Assembly: GCA_000151295.1 (NCBI GenBank)
Contig: GG745333.1
Span: 1,397,120 to 1,416,632 of the forward strand
Direction: 5' to 3'
Length of the DNA stretch: 19,513 nt
From: Allomyces macrogynus ATCC 38327
Lineage: Eukaryota; Blastocladiomycota; Blastocladiomycetes; Blastocladiales; Blastocladiaceae
The notes under the pieces were generated by a model, which saw nothing but the letters and a program-made list of their open reading frames with translations, was not told the origin of the DNA and did not search any database. Below, in pieces: positions 1-9,630 of this stretch; position 1 is the first letter of the stretch; each line of letters opens with the position of its first letter. A program made the position numbers and the translations under genes.

Positions 1-1273
1 CGCATTCAGGACCCGTCGAATTTCGCGACGCTCAAGCAAATGGTGACCGAGGAAATGCGCGTCATGGAGCAATTGTCGCACCCGAATGTCGTGCAGTATT
101 ACGGGATCGAAGTGCACCGCGATAAGGTCTACCTGTTCATGGAGTATGTCTCGAATGGGACCTTGTCGAGTTTGGTGGACGGGTCCGGGCTCGACGAGGC
201 CGTTGTGCAGCATATCATGTACCAGATCTTGTATGGTCTGCAGTACTTGCATTCGAAGAAGATTGTGCATCGCGATATCAAGCCCGACGTAGAAATTTTG
301 CTATTTTGCGCGGTTGCGTTGTGCGGGTGTCGTGATACTGACGGCTATTTTTGTTTGACGCGATAGAATATTCTCATGGACCAGAACGGCAACGTCAAGC
401 TCGTCGATTTCGGCGCGGCCAAGATCCTGTCGAACCAAAAGACGCTCACGGCGGGCCAGTCGGCCATGAGCTTGATTGGCACGCCCAACTATCTCGCGCC
501 GGTTCGTACCGGCGCTCGCGCTTGCGTGCGGCCTCGATCGACTTCCTGCTCATGTTCTCACACTGGCCCTTGTGTAGGAGGTGATTGTCGGCAAGATCTC
601 GAGCCGCATCGGGTGCCAGGACGTCTACGCAGTCGGGTGCACCATGTACGAGCTCTTGATTGGCCGCGGTATGTTTTGCAAATGCTGCTCAATCCACGCG
701 TTTCGTTTCGCTCGCTGACCATGTTCTGTCTATTTAGCGCCGTGGTCGCACCTCGACAACCAGTGGGCCATCATCTACCACGCGTACGCACCCTCCCTCC
801 TCCCCCTTCCCCCCCCCCTCCCCCCCGTCGCTCCCAACCTACTCTCAAACTAACGGTCCTCCTTCTCCACCCACTCTAGCGCCATCTCCGCGCCGCCGAT
901 CCCGGACAACCTCAAGATCAGTCCCGAAGGACTCGACTTCCTCAAACAGTGTCTGCGAGTGAACCCCAACATTCGTCCGACCGCCGACGAGCTCTTGCAG
1001 CACCCGTTCCTTGCCGACGTGGCCAAGAAAATGCAGGCGAGCGACGTCGAGACGAATCCGGGACGCCCGCCGACGCTGCGGTCGCTCGCACCGGTGGGTA
1101 AAGGCGGCAGCGGGCATGACGACCGGCCGGTGGTGCCGTGCGAGAGCGGCGGTGGGGGCGGTGGGTACCAGGTGAATAGCGGCGGCGAGCTGCGGATTCC
1201 GCAGATGAGTATGGCGGCCGAGGGCGGGGAGGGGGTGCCGGAAAGGCAGCAGGGGGAGGTGGAGATGGTGTGA
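1..1273 (+). CDS. Ssk2/MEKK4-type MAP kinase kinase kinase, C-terminal part (5' end outside window)
   Basis: Ser/Thr kinase at the top of a MAPK (probably stress/HOG) cascade. Exons 1-288, 367-501, 578-668, 738-783 and 880-1273; introns are 78, 76, 69 and 96 nt, and the last has an ACTAAC branch site near 849-854. Joined, they read from inside the N-lobe through the hinge (LFMEYVSNGTL), the catalytic loop HRDIKPDN (its Asn is the first codon of exon 2), the DFG motif in VDFGAAKIL, LIGTPNYLAPE, and subdomains IX-XI ending at HPFLADV. The phrase YYGIEVHRDKVYLFMEY and the FGAAK activation segment are typical of the Ssk2/Wis4/MEKK4 branch. The Gly-rich loop and any regulatory N-terminus lie upstream. 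A tail of about 85 residues, rich in Gly and charged residues, follows the kinase and ends at TGA 1271-1273. It converges on the next gene. Family assignment is strong; the exact orthologue is inferred. Confidence 0.9.
784..879 (+). other. Pyrimidine-rich intron 4 of the MAPKKK gene
   Basis: GTACGC donor and CTCTAG acceptor. Positions 788-838 are almost pure C/T, with runs of 7-8 C. A near-perfect yeast-like branch site (ACTAAC) lies 26-30 nt before the acceptor. It is the longest visible intron of this gene. Splicing restores IIYH-A-AISAPPIP in frame. Confidence 0.8.
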
Positions 1274-1448
1274 TGCGGCTGCGACAAGAGCAGAGCAGAG
1301 CAGAGCAAAGTCGGTCGTGCGGGGTTGCTGCGCGCAAAGTGTTGTTTGATTTGATTGGTTTGCAGGCAGCTGGAGAGAACAGTTGCAATATGAATCCTTC
1401 CATTTAGCGTCTTCTCCGCCAGTTTAACTTTTCCCGAACGCCCTTCTG

Positions 1449-2852
1449 TCAGACCGCCAGCCAGCGCACCAGGTTGACCAAGTCCCCCATCTCCCGGTCG
1501 GCCTGCGACATGGCGCGGTCCCTTGTCTGGTCCGCGAGCAACTTGGTGATCTGCGCGTGCCGATCGGTCGACACCTGCACGAGCGCCGCAATCTCGTCGA
1601 GTTGCGCCAACAGCCGCATCTCGCGCTCCGACGTGCGCTCCGTTGACATGGCGCGCGCTGGTGACTGCGCGTTGGGCGATGCTGGGCGGCCGCACGCGCA
1701 CGCGGTCGGCGACGGCGCCGCGGGCCATGCCGCGGGCGGAATCGCTGTGGCATGCCACGCCAGACCTGGCGCAGGAACCGTTGCGGCGGCAGCAGCTGCC
1801 ACGGCAGCAGGCCGCCGCGCAACGTGCGCCATAATCTGTGCGCTCACGTCCATTGCATGGTGCAAGCACTTTTCAAAAGACTGCACCGTCTGCGCCATGA
1901 GCTTGTCGCATGATTGGCGGTGGCCGGCCGTGGCGCGAGCGCGTGCAGTGCCGACGCGATCGCCGGGTGCGGTCCGGCCCGCGTGCGTGGGGGACCGGCG
2001 GCGCGGAAGGTGCAGCTGGATCGATTGGTCCACGACTACCCCCTTACACAGCTATACCCGGAGACGTGATGGCGACGAGGACGGGGAACGCGCACGGGTT
2101 CCGCGTGCGGCAGGGGCGTGGGCGGGTGGAGAAGTCGCGGGATGAGGATGGTCGACGACGGCCGGAGCGGGTGGAGCAGGGACGATCAAGGCGGGCGGAG
2201 GGGGTGGGGGTGGCGGCAGCGCGGAACGCTGCGGCGTATTCTCCTCGTCTTCTTCACCCGCAAACATCGGCATCGACTTACTCACAACAGCCTTGAGCGG
2301 CGACGGATTCGGCGGCGGTGGCATCTTCGCCTGCCGAATGCGTTCCTGCGCTTGGTCCTTGGTCAGCGACATGGACGTGTTCCCGGCGCGGCTGGCAAAC
2401 ATGGCGCGCAGGACCGACTGCTTTTGGTTGAACGACAGGTTCGACAGGCTGCTGGCCGTCACCCGGTTGAGTCTCGACGTTGCGGTCAAGTTGCTGAGAA
2501 CGGCCGCCGCGGGGGCCGAGGTGGAGTCGTCGGCGTCGTCCATGTCGTCGTCGTCGGGATCTTCGGGGTAGAGGCGGCCGTTAGTGCCGGTGTAGTCGGC
2601 GCCCGTGTCGGATGGTGGAGCTGGTGGTGGGGTCGGGGTCAGCGGGACAGGCAGGAGCGGTGACCCGGGCGAGGACATGGTTGGGTGGGGCAAGCTTAAT
2701 TTGATGCGGGCTGGCGTCGTCGCGGACGTTCCCAACGACATCGAATTCGCCACACATTCAGCAAATTGTCGCGTCTCTCGCTCCAATGCGAGACACTCAC
2801 GTGGTGGCACGCCGCTTGCTGAAGCCTGATCAACGGTGTCGTGCTCTGCCAT
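1449..2852 (-). CDS. Unrecognised Pro-rich, low-complexity protein with C-terminal helical segment; in-frame TAG
   Basis: I do not recognise this protein. The likely start is the ATG at 2852 (MAEHDTVDQ); an in-frame ATG at 2957 would overlap the bL35 start. The reading frame gives a Ser/Thr/Pro-rich N-terminus and an acidic patch (PEDPDDDDMDDADDS). A conserved-looking block follows (LSNLSFNQKQSVLRAMFASR, then MSLTKDQAQERIRQAKM), then a run of eight prolines and a basic Ser/Arg tail. A TAG stands at 2052-2054. The same frame then stays open to TGA 1449-1451, with an Ala-rich stretch and an amphipathic helix-like end (LLAQLDEIAALVQVSTDRHA, then REMGDLVNLVRWLAV). Either the protein ends at the TAG, or an unusual GTATAG intron of 42 or 156 nt (both multiples of three) removes it, or 1449-2033 is a separate gene. 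The strand choice rests on the helical segments, because the opposite strand is also open. Confidence 0.5.
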
Positions 2853-2955
2853 TTCGAATAAACCGAAAATCGAATCTGGACGTGCCAATCGTGGATCCGA
2901 CTGCTCGCAACCAGCTGCAAGAAACCATCGAGCCAGGAAGCCATCAGTCTCCACC
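2853..2955. promoter_or_regulatory. Short divergent promoter region between the Pro-rich gene and bL35
   Basis: About 103 bp separate the two likely start codons, so both promoters must share this space or reach into the neighbouring gene. The sequence just before the bL35 start (CCACCATG) is a good eukaryotic initiation context. I see no convincing TATA box. Confidence 0.45.
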
Positions 2956-3548
2956 ATGTTCCAGCTGATGTCGAGCCTCACGTCGGCCGTGCGCGGCATC
3001 GTTGCGCAGCCCGCCAAGTCCCTCCTCTGTGCGTGTCCGCCGACACTGGCGGATCCAGGCTGATCGATGAGCGTAGCCGCCATGGCCATTGTCAATTCTC
3101 GAGGGTCATTGCACACCAACACTTCAAACCGTTGGCCATGCTGGTGGTCGCTTCGCGCTCGATTGATGTTCCGATACGGGTGCCTTTGATCAGGAACAGA
3201 CTGATCTTACGCCGTGCTCCCTTCTCCACCCGGTCACGCAGCCTTCAACCCGCTCGCCTCGCAGGCACGGTTCGCGCACTCCAAGTACAAGCTCAAGACG
3301 CACAAGGGTGCCGCGAAGCGCTGGTTGGCCGTGGGCGACAGTCGCGAGTTCAAGCGCATGAAGGTGAACAAGGTGCGTAAATTCTCGATTCTGCAACGTT
3401 GGGATGTTCTGCTGGAGCTGACCCTCTATTCCAGGCGCATCTCAACATGGGCATGTCGTCGTCGCGGTTTGGTCGTCTGAGCCAAATGGCCGAGCCCGAG
3501 GGCAAGGCCATGCGCCGCACGCTGCGCCGGTTGATGCCCTACGCATAG
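2956..3548 (+). CDS. MRPL35: Mitochondrial large-subunit ribosomal protein bL35m
   Basis: Structural protein of the mitochondrial 50S subunit, 105 residues. Exons 2956-3028, 3242-3372 and 3435-3548; introns 3029-3241 (213 nt, unusually long here) and 3373-3434 (62 nt, branch CTGAC). The first 35-40 residues (MFQLMSSLTSAVRGIVAQPAKS) have no acidic residues and resemble a mitochondrial presequence. The core KLKTHKGAAKRW, then FKRMKVNKAHLNMGMSSSRFGRL, matches the bL35 signature (KxKTxKGAAKRF...K.NKAHL). The C-terminus LRRLMPYA is the family's usual ending, which makes the TAG at 3546-3548 a genuine stop. That point matters for the in-frame TAG codons elsewhere in the window. The long first intron is inferred from phase; a different internal structure is possible. 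Confidence 0.88.
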
Positions 3549-3679
3549 ATTATTTGGTCAATGTCACGTATTTTTTAGCTGCCGTGATCTCGTTTGCCAT
3601 TCTGGCCGCGAGGCATCTATGCCGCGCGCCCAATCGCGTCGTTCAGGATTCCGAATTATTCGCCAAGCACCCCGCCGCA

Positions 3680-4645
3680 TTATTTCTTCTCGCCCGCACA
3701 CCCTCGACTCTCCTCCGCACTCTTGCCACCCTCCACGTGCACCGTCACCCCCATCTGCACCAACTCGACCGCCACATCCAGCGGGTCCACCTCGCCCACC
3801 CACAATTCTCCAACCACGCGTTCCTCCTCGACTGCCGGGCGAATCGCGCGCGCCAAAACCGCCGCCATCACGTCCCGGTGCACCTCCTCGATCGACTGAT
3901 CCGCACGGACCACTGCCCAGTTCCGGTCATCGCGCAGCCGGTCGAGGAACAGCGACCGCACGCGCGTCTGCACTCGCGTCGACTCGTACCGCTCGGCGCC
4001 GTACCCGCCGCGCTATGCGGCCGCGTCCGGCGGCATGTCGAGGTAGACGACGAGGTCGGGTGCAGGAAGGCCGACGTCCGGACGCTGGCACCAGGTTAGG
4101 TCGAGGCCCTGGCGGTTGGGGGATTCAATCAGAGGGTGCGGATCAAATGCATGCGTGCAAGCTACGGGTGGAGACGCACCTTGGATGCCGAATACGCGAC
4201 GCCAGAGTACGCATACCGGTCGGCAATCAGCGTGGTGCCAGATTGCAGCAATGCGCGCATCGAGGGTCTACAGGACCGGGTCAGTGAAATGGACCGGTCG
4301 TTCAGGTCGTGTTTTTCGAGGGGAGATATGAGAATCATACTCGGCCTCGCGCCGGTTCTGCGCAAACAGCAAATGAATGGCCTTGTCGTCCACCTCCACC
4401 GCGTTGGTTAGGTACTGATTGAGCACACGGCCCGTTGCTGTTGTTCGGTCTACAGATTCGATTTGATGGGTCACATATGATCCGTGGTTGGTCACTCTGG
4501 CAGAGAGCAAAAACTGACCAGGAAATTTTAGCGTCTTCGTGGGATGGCCCAGATTCGCCAGGGCCTGGGCGAGCAGCGCGACCCGCGTCGTCTTGCCGCA
4601 CCGGTCGCCGCCTTCAAGGACAATAAACGCGCCGCGCTTGGCCAT
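3680..4645 (-). CDS. CDC8: Thymidylate kinase (dTMP kinase) with an in-frame TAG in the LID region
   Basis: Phosphorylates dTMP to dTDP for DNA synthesis. Exons on the minus strand: 4645-4519, 4449-4341, 4267-4180 and 4108-3680; introns are 69, 73 and 71 nt. Conserved elements in order: P-loop EGGDRCGKTT (residues 11-20), FPDRTTATG (41-49), LLFAQNRRE, the DRYAYSGVAY motif (D95-R96-Y97), WCQRPDVGLPAPDLVVYLD, then RGGYGAERYES and SIEEVHRDV. Codon 140 (4013-4015) is TAG, between DAAA and RGGYG, where relatives usually have Lys, Arg, Gln or Glu. The frame resumes at once and runs to TAA at 3680-3682, giving about 250 codons with roughly 40 residues beyond the usual C-terminus. No splice choice removes the TAG without deleting conserved residues. 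It may be a nonsense allele, a base error or readthrough. The start MAKRGAFIVLEGG is chosen by family alignment; an in-frame upstream ATG lies at 4750. Confidence 0.88.
4013..4015 (-). other. In-frame TAG codon inside thymidylate kinase
   Basis: The minus-strand codon TAG interrupts GAC GCG GCC GCA (TAG) CGC GGC GGG. Homologous residues continue on both sides with no gap. One substitution from AAG or CAG would create it. Confidence 0.85.
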
Positions 4646-5199
4646 AGAGATTGCAGCAAGTCGTGGAAGTTCACGCGCAAGCTTGGAGGGGGGGAGGGGG
4701 GGGGGGGGTGCTCTTGTTCGTTGTTCACGTCGTCGCGACGCGTCGCGCAAATCATGAAGGAAATAGAGAAATGTTCACTGCACTATCGCACTCACTTGGC
4801 GACTCACATCCTGCCGATCAGTAGTTAATTCATTCCAGTCCCATTCCCTCTCATGTTATTTCCGCGTGGTGCGGCTTGTTGTTCTCCACCCGATATCATT
4901 TGAATGTCAGCCCAAAAATGTATTCATCGAGTGCAAGAATGAGCAGCAGCATCCTTTGGCCTTGATCGCCCACTGTTTTTGCACTCAATTGTTAAACTTT
5001 GATACAAAATCAAGCGCACGGGCAAGGTCCATGAGATATTATTTAAGCTGACAACATGTCCACTTGCGCGCACCCATGGTCCTTGCTGACGTGGATTGCT
5101 TCCCACGTCACACAGCAAACCAACTCACGCACAAGATCAGCTTAAAATCAATAGATCGCCTTTCGTCAGCGAGGCCGTTCGTTGACGCTCCTTCTTCAC
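4646..5199. other. Non-coding region upstream of thymidylate kinase
   Basis: No gene seen. It holds the G-rich tract at 4688-4708 near the kinase start, then about 450 bp of AT-richer DNA (for example 4805-5050) with short ORFs that look random. It probably carries the kinase promoter and 5' UTR, and passes into the decayed LRR-like locus. Confidence 0.5.
4688..4708. repeat. Poly-G/poly-C tract (G7-A-G13) in the thymidylate kinase 5' region
   Basis: On the + strand, seven G, one A and thirteen G. On the gene's strand this is a C-rich tract ending 43 nt upstream of the chosen ATG at 4645. It can form a G-quadruplex and is a likely place for length errors. Confidence 0.85.
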
Positions 5200-6899
5200 C
5201 TTCTGAATCCGCCATTACCACTCTCTGGAAAGTGCCTCCATGGTCCTGTCGCCCGTTTCGCCCGCCCCTCACACCGCAGCTGCCGCTACCCGCATATATT
5301 TTCAGCATAATCACTGGCCATCTCCACGCAAATGCCCCGTCTGTGCTGACAAAAAGCGCCCATTTGCACGTGACTTGCGCGTCTCGCGTGAACCTGCCGT
5401 GAACTTTGTGTTGCTGCTGGACGCGCGCTCGTCAAGCGTTTTGCCTCACTCATTGCCCACGACCATGGTGCTGCCGCTGGCCTACTTTGACCACAAAAAG
5501 CGGCTTCTATTATGGCCCGCTCCATGCCGTGAATAAAGTGCAAGGGATCACCAAAGGTGTCAGGACAATGCAACTCGAGAATTTCGGGATTTCGCCGCAA
5601 GATCTGTTGGCGCTTCTGTCGCCAGCTGGCACCCCCACGCCGATTCTTCCATTGATTGCCAGCGACAGCCCCACGCCCATGACCGTGCCTGCAGTATGGG
5701 TATCGCGTCGCCGTTTACAGTGCAGCGTACAAGTGGCGAATGGCCAAGTTTCCTCCTGTGACCAGCACCGTTTGGCAGTCCCAGCACGACCTGCTCATGC
5801 AGATAAATGGTTTCGCGCATCTCCGGATTCACCACTATTGCTAGTAAGAAGTGACCCACGGCGTTCTCGCTCACCCAACCATTGCCAAGAGCGTCACGAA
5901 TATTGATCTCATGAGTAAGGGAGCATTCGGATTCATGTTTGATACTCTGGTCTTCCCACACGACACCAAGTTTCGCATTTGGCGTCCAGATTCCACGTCC
6001 GCTATTACGCCACTCCCAGTCATGCCCAACTGTGCCAAGCTTGAGATTGATGGACCGATCGACCGCATTTTGGACCAAAATGACGCGTCGAATAAGGGAG
6101 GAATGCTGACTCTCAGGGCGCTTGCTGGAATGGCCACGTCGCGCACAATGGAAATACGAGGCTTTGTTCACCTGGCTGATCTGATGAGTGGCGGCGCGCA
6201 TACCGACATTTTACCAGTTGGCTCAACTCAAGACCGGCCTCGTCTCTGGAAGTCGACACACTCGCCCAGCGCGCTTCGCCATTCCACATCTTAGCAACAT
6301 CCACAGGCTATGATGCGTTATCTGCTCTGACACACTTGGACATGCGTGTCCCTCGACGGTGCCGGACATTCGCTGAGCACCGATGTGACACGGCTCACGT
6401 CTCTCGTATCACTGCGAATCATCATCGGGTCCATGGACGAGGACTGCGCCGCCTTGCGAATGAACGTGATGACGCGGCTCGCGCAACTCCCGCACCTCGA
6501 GTAATTGGACGCGTCCATGTTTTTTCCTCGAGGACGAAGAACGGTTCCCGCTTTCGCCGCGACCCGTTTTCCCGGCGCTCCGGCGTGCAAACGTCGGTGC
6601 AGTTTTTCACCTTTTTTCGCAAGTGCACCTTTCCGACCCTGCAATCTGTGACGGTGAAGCTTCAATATGATCTCTGGGGGCTGACGGACGGCGTGTACGT
6701 CCCGCGCATGCCGTTTCTGACGTCGTGAGTGATTGTGGGGCCAGAGGGCGTTGCCAAGGGCGAGTACCTGGGCAAGCGTGTGACAGTCGATGACAGAGTG
6801 CGCGAGCGTGCGCTGCGGCTCGGAGAGAGCCGGTTGCGCATGCCGGATGCCAACCGCGTTTGGTTGTTGCTCCAGGCGCCAAAATTGAAGGTCAAATGA
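5200..6899 (+). pseudogene. Decayed leucine-rich-repeat (possibly F-box/LRR) gene
   Basis: No single frame is long, but successive + strand frames carry LRR-like phrases in order. Near 5250-5400 there is an F-box-like start (LPLPAYIFSIITGHLHA). Then come GVRTMQLENFGISPQDLLALL (about 5555-5620), YRVAVYSAAYKWRMAKFPPV and LLMQINGFAHLRIHHY (about 5695-5840), and TAG-TAA at 5842-5847. The same frame goes on to MEIRGFVHLADLMSGG. Next are YQLAQLKTGLVS (6212 on), LEVDTLAQ with LSALTHLDMRV (6246 on), VTRLTSLVSLRIIIG with LAQLPHLE (6355 on), a TAA, and LDASMF. The last piece, FPTLQSVTVKLQYDLWGL, follows a further shift; after a TGA the frame stays open to about 6899. I count at least five frame changes and four internal stops. 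The LRR assignment is by pattern only; the F-box part is weak. Confidence 0.6.
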
Positions 6900-7461
6900 T
6901 GAAGAAGATCGGATTTTGTAATGAACTTGTTGAATGCAAACCATTTCGCAATCACGCGGGCTGTTCCGGCTCCGCAAGAGGATCTCGGCCATGACGCTCC
7001 TTGTCGCGTTCAGCTGAAGCGGGACTTGAGCAGGCATACAGCGGGCAGAACGCCGCAGCGATCAGCAAGCGAAGGCCCGACACGCGACAGATCAGAACCG
7101 GGGTGCCAGGCAGTTGCCAGGAGACAACGTGACCGCGTTGAATATCTCGAATTAATGTCCCCTCCCCAAAAGCCAGCAAAAGCAGCAAAAGCAGTAAAAG
7201 CGCCACGACTGCTCTTGCACGCGCGCAATCTCTCTCCTGCCCTTCGACCCCCGCATCGACGATATAACTGGGCGCATTCGCGGTAGTCGTTTCTCCTCTC
7301 CATCCTGAGCCCGCCCTGCCCCTCCACCCCCGCGCTGGCCGACGATCCCACTCGATAGACGCTCTCCCTTGCTCCTCGCTTACTCGAACGCCCGGCCCGC
7401 TCTGCCCACCCTGCGCTCCCAGGCACCGATCTGCCCTGCTGCTTCCCTTGCACCATTCGCC
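6900..7461. other. Intergenic region and 5' UTR/promoter of the anillin-type gene
   Basis: No gene seen. Positions 7175-7201 hold three copies of a 9-nt unit (AGCAAAAGC twice, AGTAAAAGC once). From about 7290 to the start codon the + strand is C/T-rich, as expected for a promoter or 5' leader. Confidence 0.5.
7175..7201 (+). repeat. Short tandem repeat, 9 nt x 3
   Basis: AGCAAAAGC AGCAAAAGC AGTAAAAGC, in non-coding DNA upstream of the anillin-type gene. One mismatch in the third copy. Confidence 0.85.
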
Positions 7462-9127
7462 ATGATCTCGCCACGCAAGGAATACGCGTCGAGCACGCTG
7501 TCGTCGTCGACCTCGACGGCGGCCACCGCCGTCCCGCCGCACCTCAAGACCTCGCCGCTCAAGGCCGCTGCGGGCGCTGCTGTCGGCCCCGGCGCGCCTC
7601 TCTCGACCTACTCGGCCTATCACCAGCACCAGCACCATCTCTACGCGACAGCGAGCCACAAGTCTGTGCGCAAGGGGTCCATGACCTCGTTTGCCTCGGC
7701 GCTGCGCCCGTCGGGCTCATCGGCCTCGCTCAAGTCGTTGATCGAGGACCCGGATGTGTGCCGCCCGAATTTGCCGACGCGCAACGTCGACTCGCTGCGC
7801 ATGCCCACGCACCTCAACCCGCAGGGGCTCTGCCCGCACTTGATGCAGTGGGCGCGGTCCCCGACACTCGCGGGGCTCCAGTCGAGCGCGCGATTGATCA
7901 AGGGGTATGCCAGTGAAAGGGGCGGTGCGGAGCTCGTGCACGATGAGGGTGACCGCGCCTTGGCGCGCCGCGGCGACGAGACGTTTGTCTTCCTTCAGCG
8001 TACGTGTTACTAGACGCTTTTCGCGTGCAGACGCTCGCCAACTGACGCTTCTGTTCTTTACTTCGCGCTCGACAGTCACGCAGCTCCAGAACAAGTCTGT
8101 CCCGCCGAGTACGCCTTCTCTCCGGTGGACTCGATCGTTCGCGCAACAATCAATCTTACCGACTCGATCCTCATCCTAGTGTGTGAGGTCTTCTACACGA
8201 TCCACTTCAACGACTCGGACCAGCCGAGCTACGTCTCCAAGCCCTGGAAGATTTCCGACGTCACGTCGGCGTCCGCCAACGAGGCCTTCCTCATGTGCGC
8301 GCGCCCCGTCCCTGTCTCTCTCGCCCCCTCCTCCCGTCAGTATCTGACCACCACGTCCCCCACCTTCTAGCCCCTTCGAGCGCACGATCCGCGTCGTCCT
8401 GCACGTCCGCTTCCCGATTCTCCCCAAGAAAAAGACGAGCCTGATGGGCTCGCTCAAGAAAAAGTCGTCTATGGAGCAGTTGCAGGGCGCCGACATCAAG
8501 CTCGGCGAGACCACGATCACGCTCGCGCCCATTGATTTCGGCAAGGAGTCGATCGACCTGCCGTTGCGCATTCCCGACAAGCTCACGGCCATGCTCCCCT
8601 GGGAAATCACGGCGCCGCCAAGCATCACCCTGCGTCTCGGCGTGTGGACCGGCGCGCACGTGCGCGCCCTGGGCGAACAGTCGGCCGCGTACGCGGGCAA
8701 CTTGACCGTGCAAGTGCAAGCGCGCCGCGATACCCCGCGGCTCTGGCGCCGGTACTGGGCGGAACTGGATCCGGCGAATGCGCAGGTCGTGTTGTGGGAC
8801 TTTGAGTACAAGACGGCGCGGCCCGCCAAGCACCGCGTCCCGCTCGCGCATATTGTGCGCGTCGTGAACGCGGACCCGGAACAGTTCCCGATGCCGAACG
8901 TATTCCAAGTGGCGGGCGCGAATGCGACGTTGGATGGGTTGGTGCGGTATTGTAGCGAGGACGGGATGCGCGATTCGGCCGAGACGGTCGTGCCGGTCGA
9001 GAATCTGGACATGTTCACGTTCCGTGCGGATACGCCCGCGAGCGCGCGTGAGTGGGTGCAGGCGTTCCAGGCGACGGCAGCGCTCGTGCGCAAGAATGGC
9101 GGTGTCGGCAAGAAGATTGTCAAGTAA
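7462..9127 (+). CDS. Anillin-type protein: anillin-homology region plus C-terminal PH domain
   Basis: Probable scaffold of the cell-division ring or cortex. Exons 7462-7999, 8076-8108, 8180-8294 and 8371-9127; introns are 76, 71 and 76 nt, two of them with CTGAC branch sites. The protein has 480 residues. Residues 1-100 are Ser/Thr/Ala-rich and probably disordered. Residues 145-340 resemble the anillin homology (C2-like) region: FVFLQLTQLQNKSVPP, EVFYTIHFNDSD, FERTIRVVLHVRFP, then a Lys/Ser linker (KKKTSLMGSLKKKSS) and LGETTITLAPIDFG. Residues 345-478 form a PH domain (LWRRYWAELDP, VPLAHIV, PNVFQV, DMFTFRADT and a final helix with W in REWVQAFQA). The 33-nt exon 2 is supported by phase and by the continuous product. 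It is shorter than metazoan anillins, lacking clear myosin- and actin-binding N-terminal parts. Bud4/Mid1-like relatives are the alternative. Confidence 0.75.
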
Positions 9128-9630
9128 GTGAGCGCTCGAGGGAGCAGCTAAGAACTGGGAGACGTGTGGAGACTGAATGGTGAGATGATTGCGCTGGTCG
9201 CACTGGTCGTTCGTTGGGTTCATAAATAACTTGGTCGTGGCGATTTCGGAATGATTTCTTCGCACAAACGTTCCTTTCGACACAATCAGAAATGCGAAAC
9301 GCGATTTCACGATAATGATGGCCTGTGCTGGCCAACAGGTTGGAAAAGCAGACAGTGGAGCCGAGCAAGCAGCTGGCTCACAATGGCAACGCTGGCTCAC
9401 AAAACCAGCGCCAACTGATAGCTCCAAGTCCAAAAAGGGTGGAGATGAAAGATCGTGCCATGTTTCTGCTATTTATCGAGTTATAAGTGCCATCACGCCA
9501 ATGTCTACCACACTCGACGCGCGACGAGGCCCGTCGACAGCGCCATGATACCTGGGCTCGGGCTGTCGCGCGAGCCCCGGTACCAACAACAGTCCCGCCA
9601 TACCCATTTCCGCAGCGCTCCAGACGCGTT
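9128..9630. other. Intergenic region between the anillin-type gene and the myosin fragment
   Basis: About 500 bp between two convergent loci. It should hold the anillin-type 3' UTR. No recognisable coding sequence; the myosin homology does not extend into it. Confidence 0.5.

Noticed and set aside
1039..1068. 2A-like phrase (DVETNPGR) in the tail of the MAPKKK
   Set aside because: The ribosome-skipping motif needs a final Gly-Pro; here Arg follows Gly. It lies near the end of a kinase tail with no second product after it, so chance is the better explanation.
1474..2145. 223-codon open frame on the + strand opposite the Pro-rich gene
   Set aside because: GC-rich DNA leaves antisense frames open. 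Its product is Cys/Ala/Arg-rich with no motif, while the minus frame has helical segments.
4750..5200. tRNA, small RNA or CRISPR-like repeat in the AT-richer gap
   Set aside because: I found no cloverleaf, no box A/box B pair and no regularly spaced repeats by eye.
5560..6201. 213-codon minus-strand ORF inside the LRR-like relic
   Set aside because: Some stretches look protein-like, but the + strand carries repeated LRR phrases over a longer span with one consistent direction, so I treat this as a shadow.
8291..9433. 380-codon minus-strand ORF opposite the anillin-type gene
   Set aside because: It mirrors the last coding exon; its product is Arg/His-rich without domains, while the + strand encodes a PH domain.
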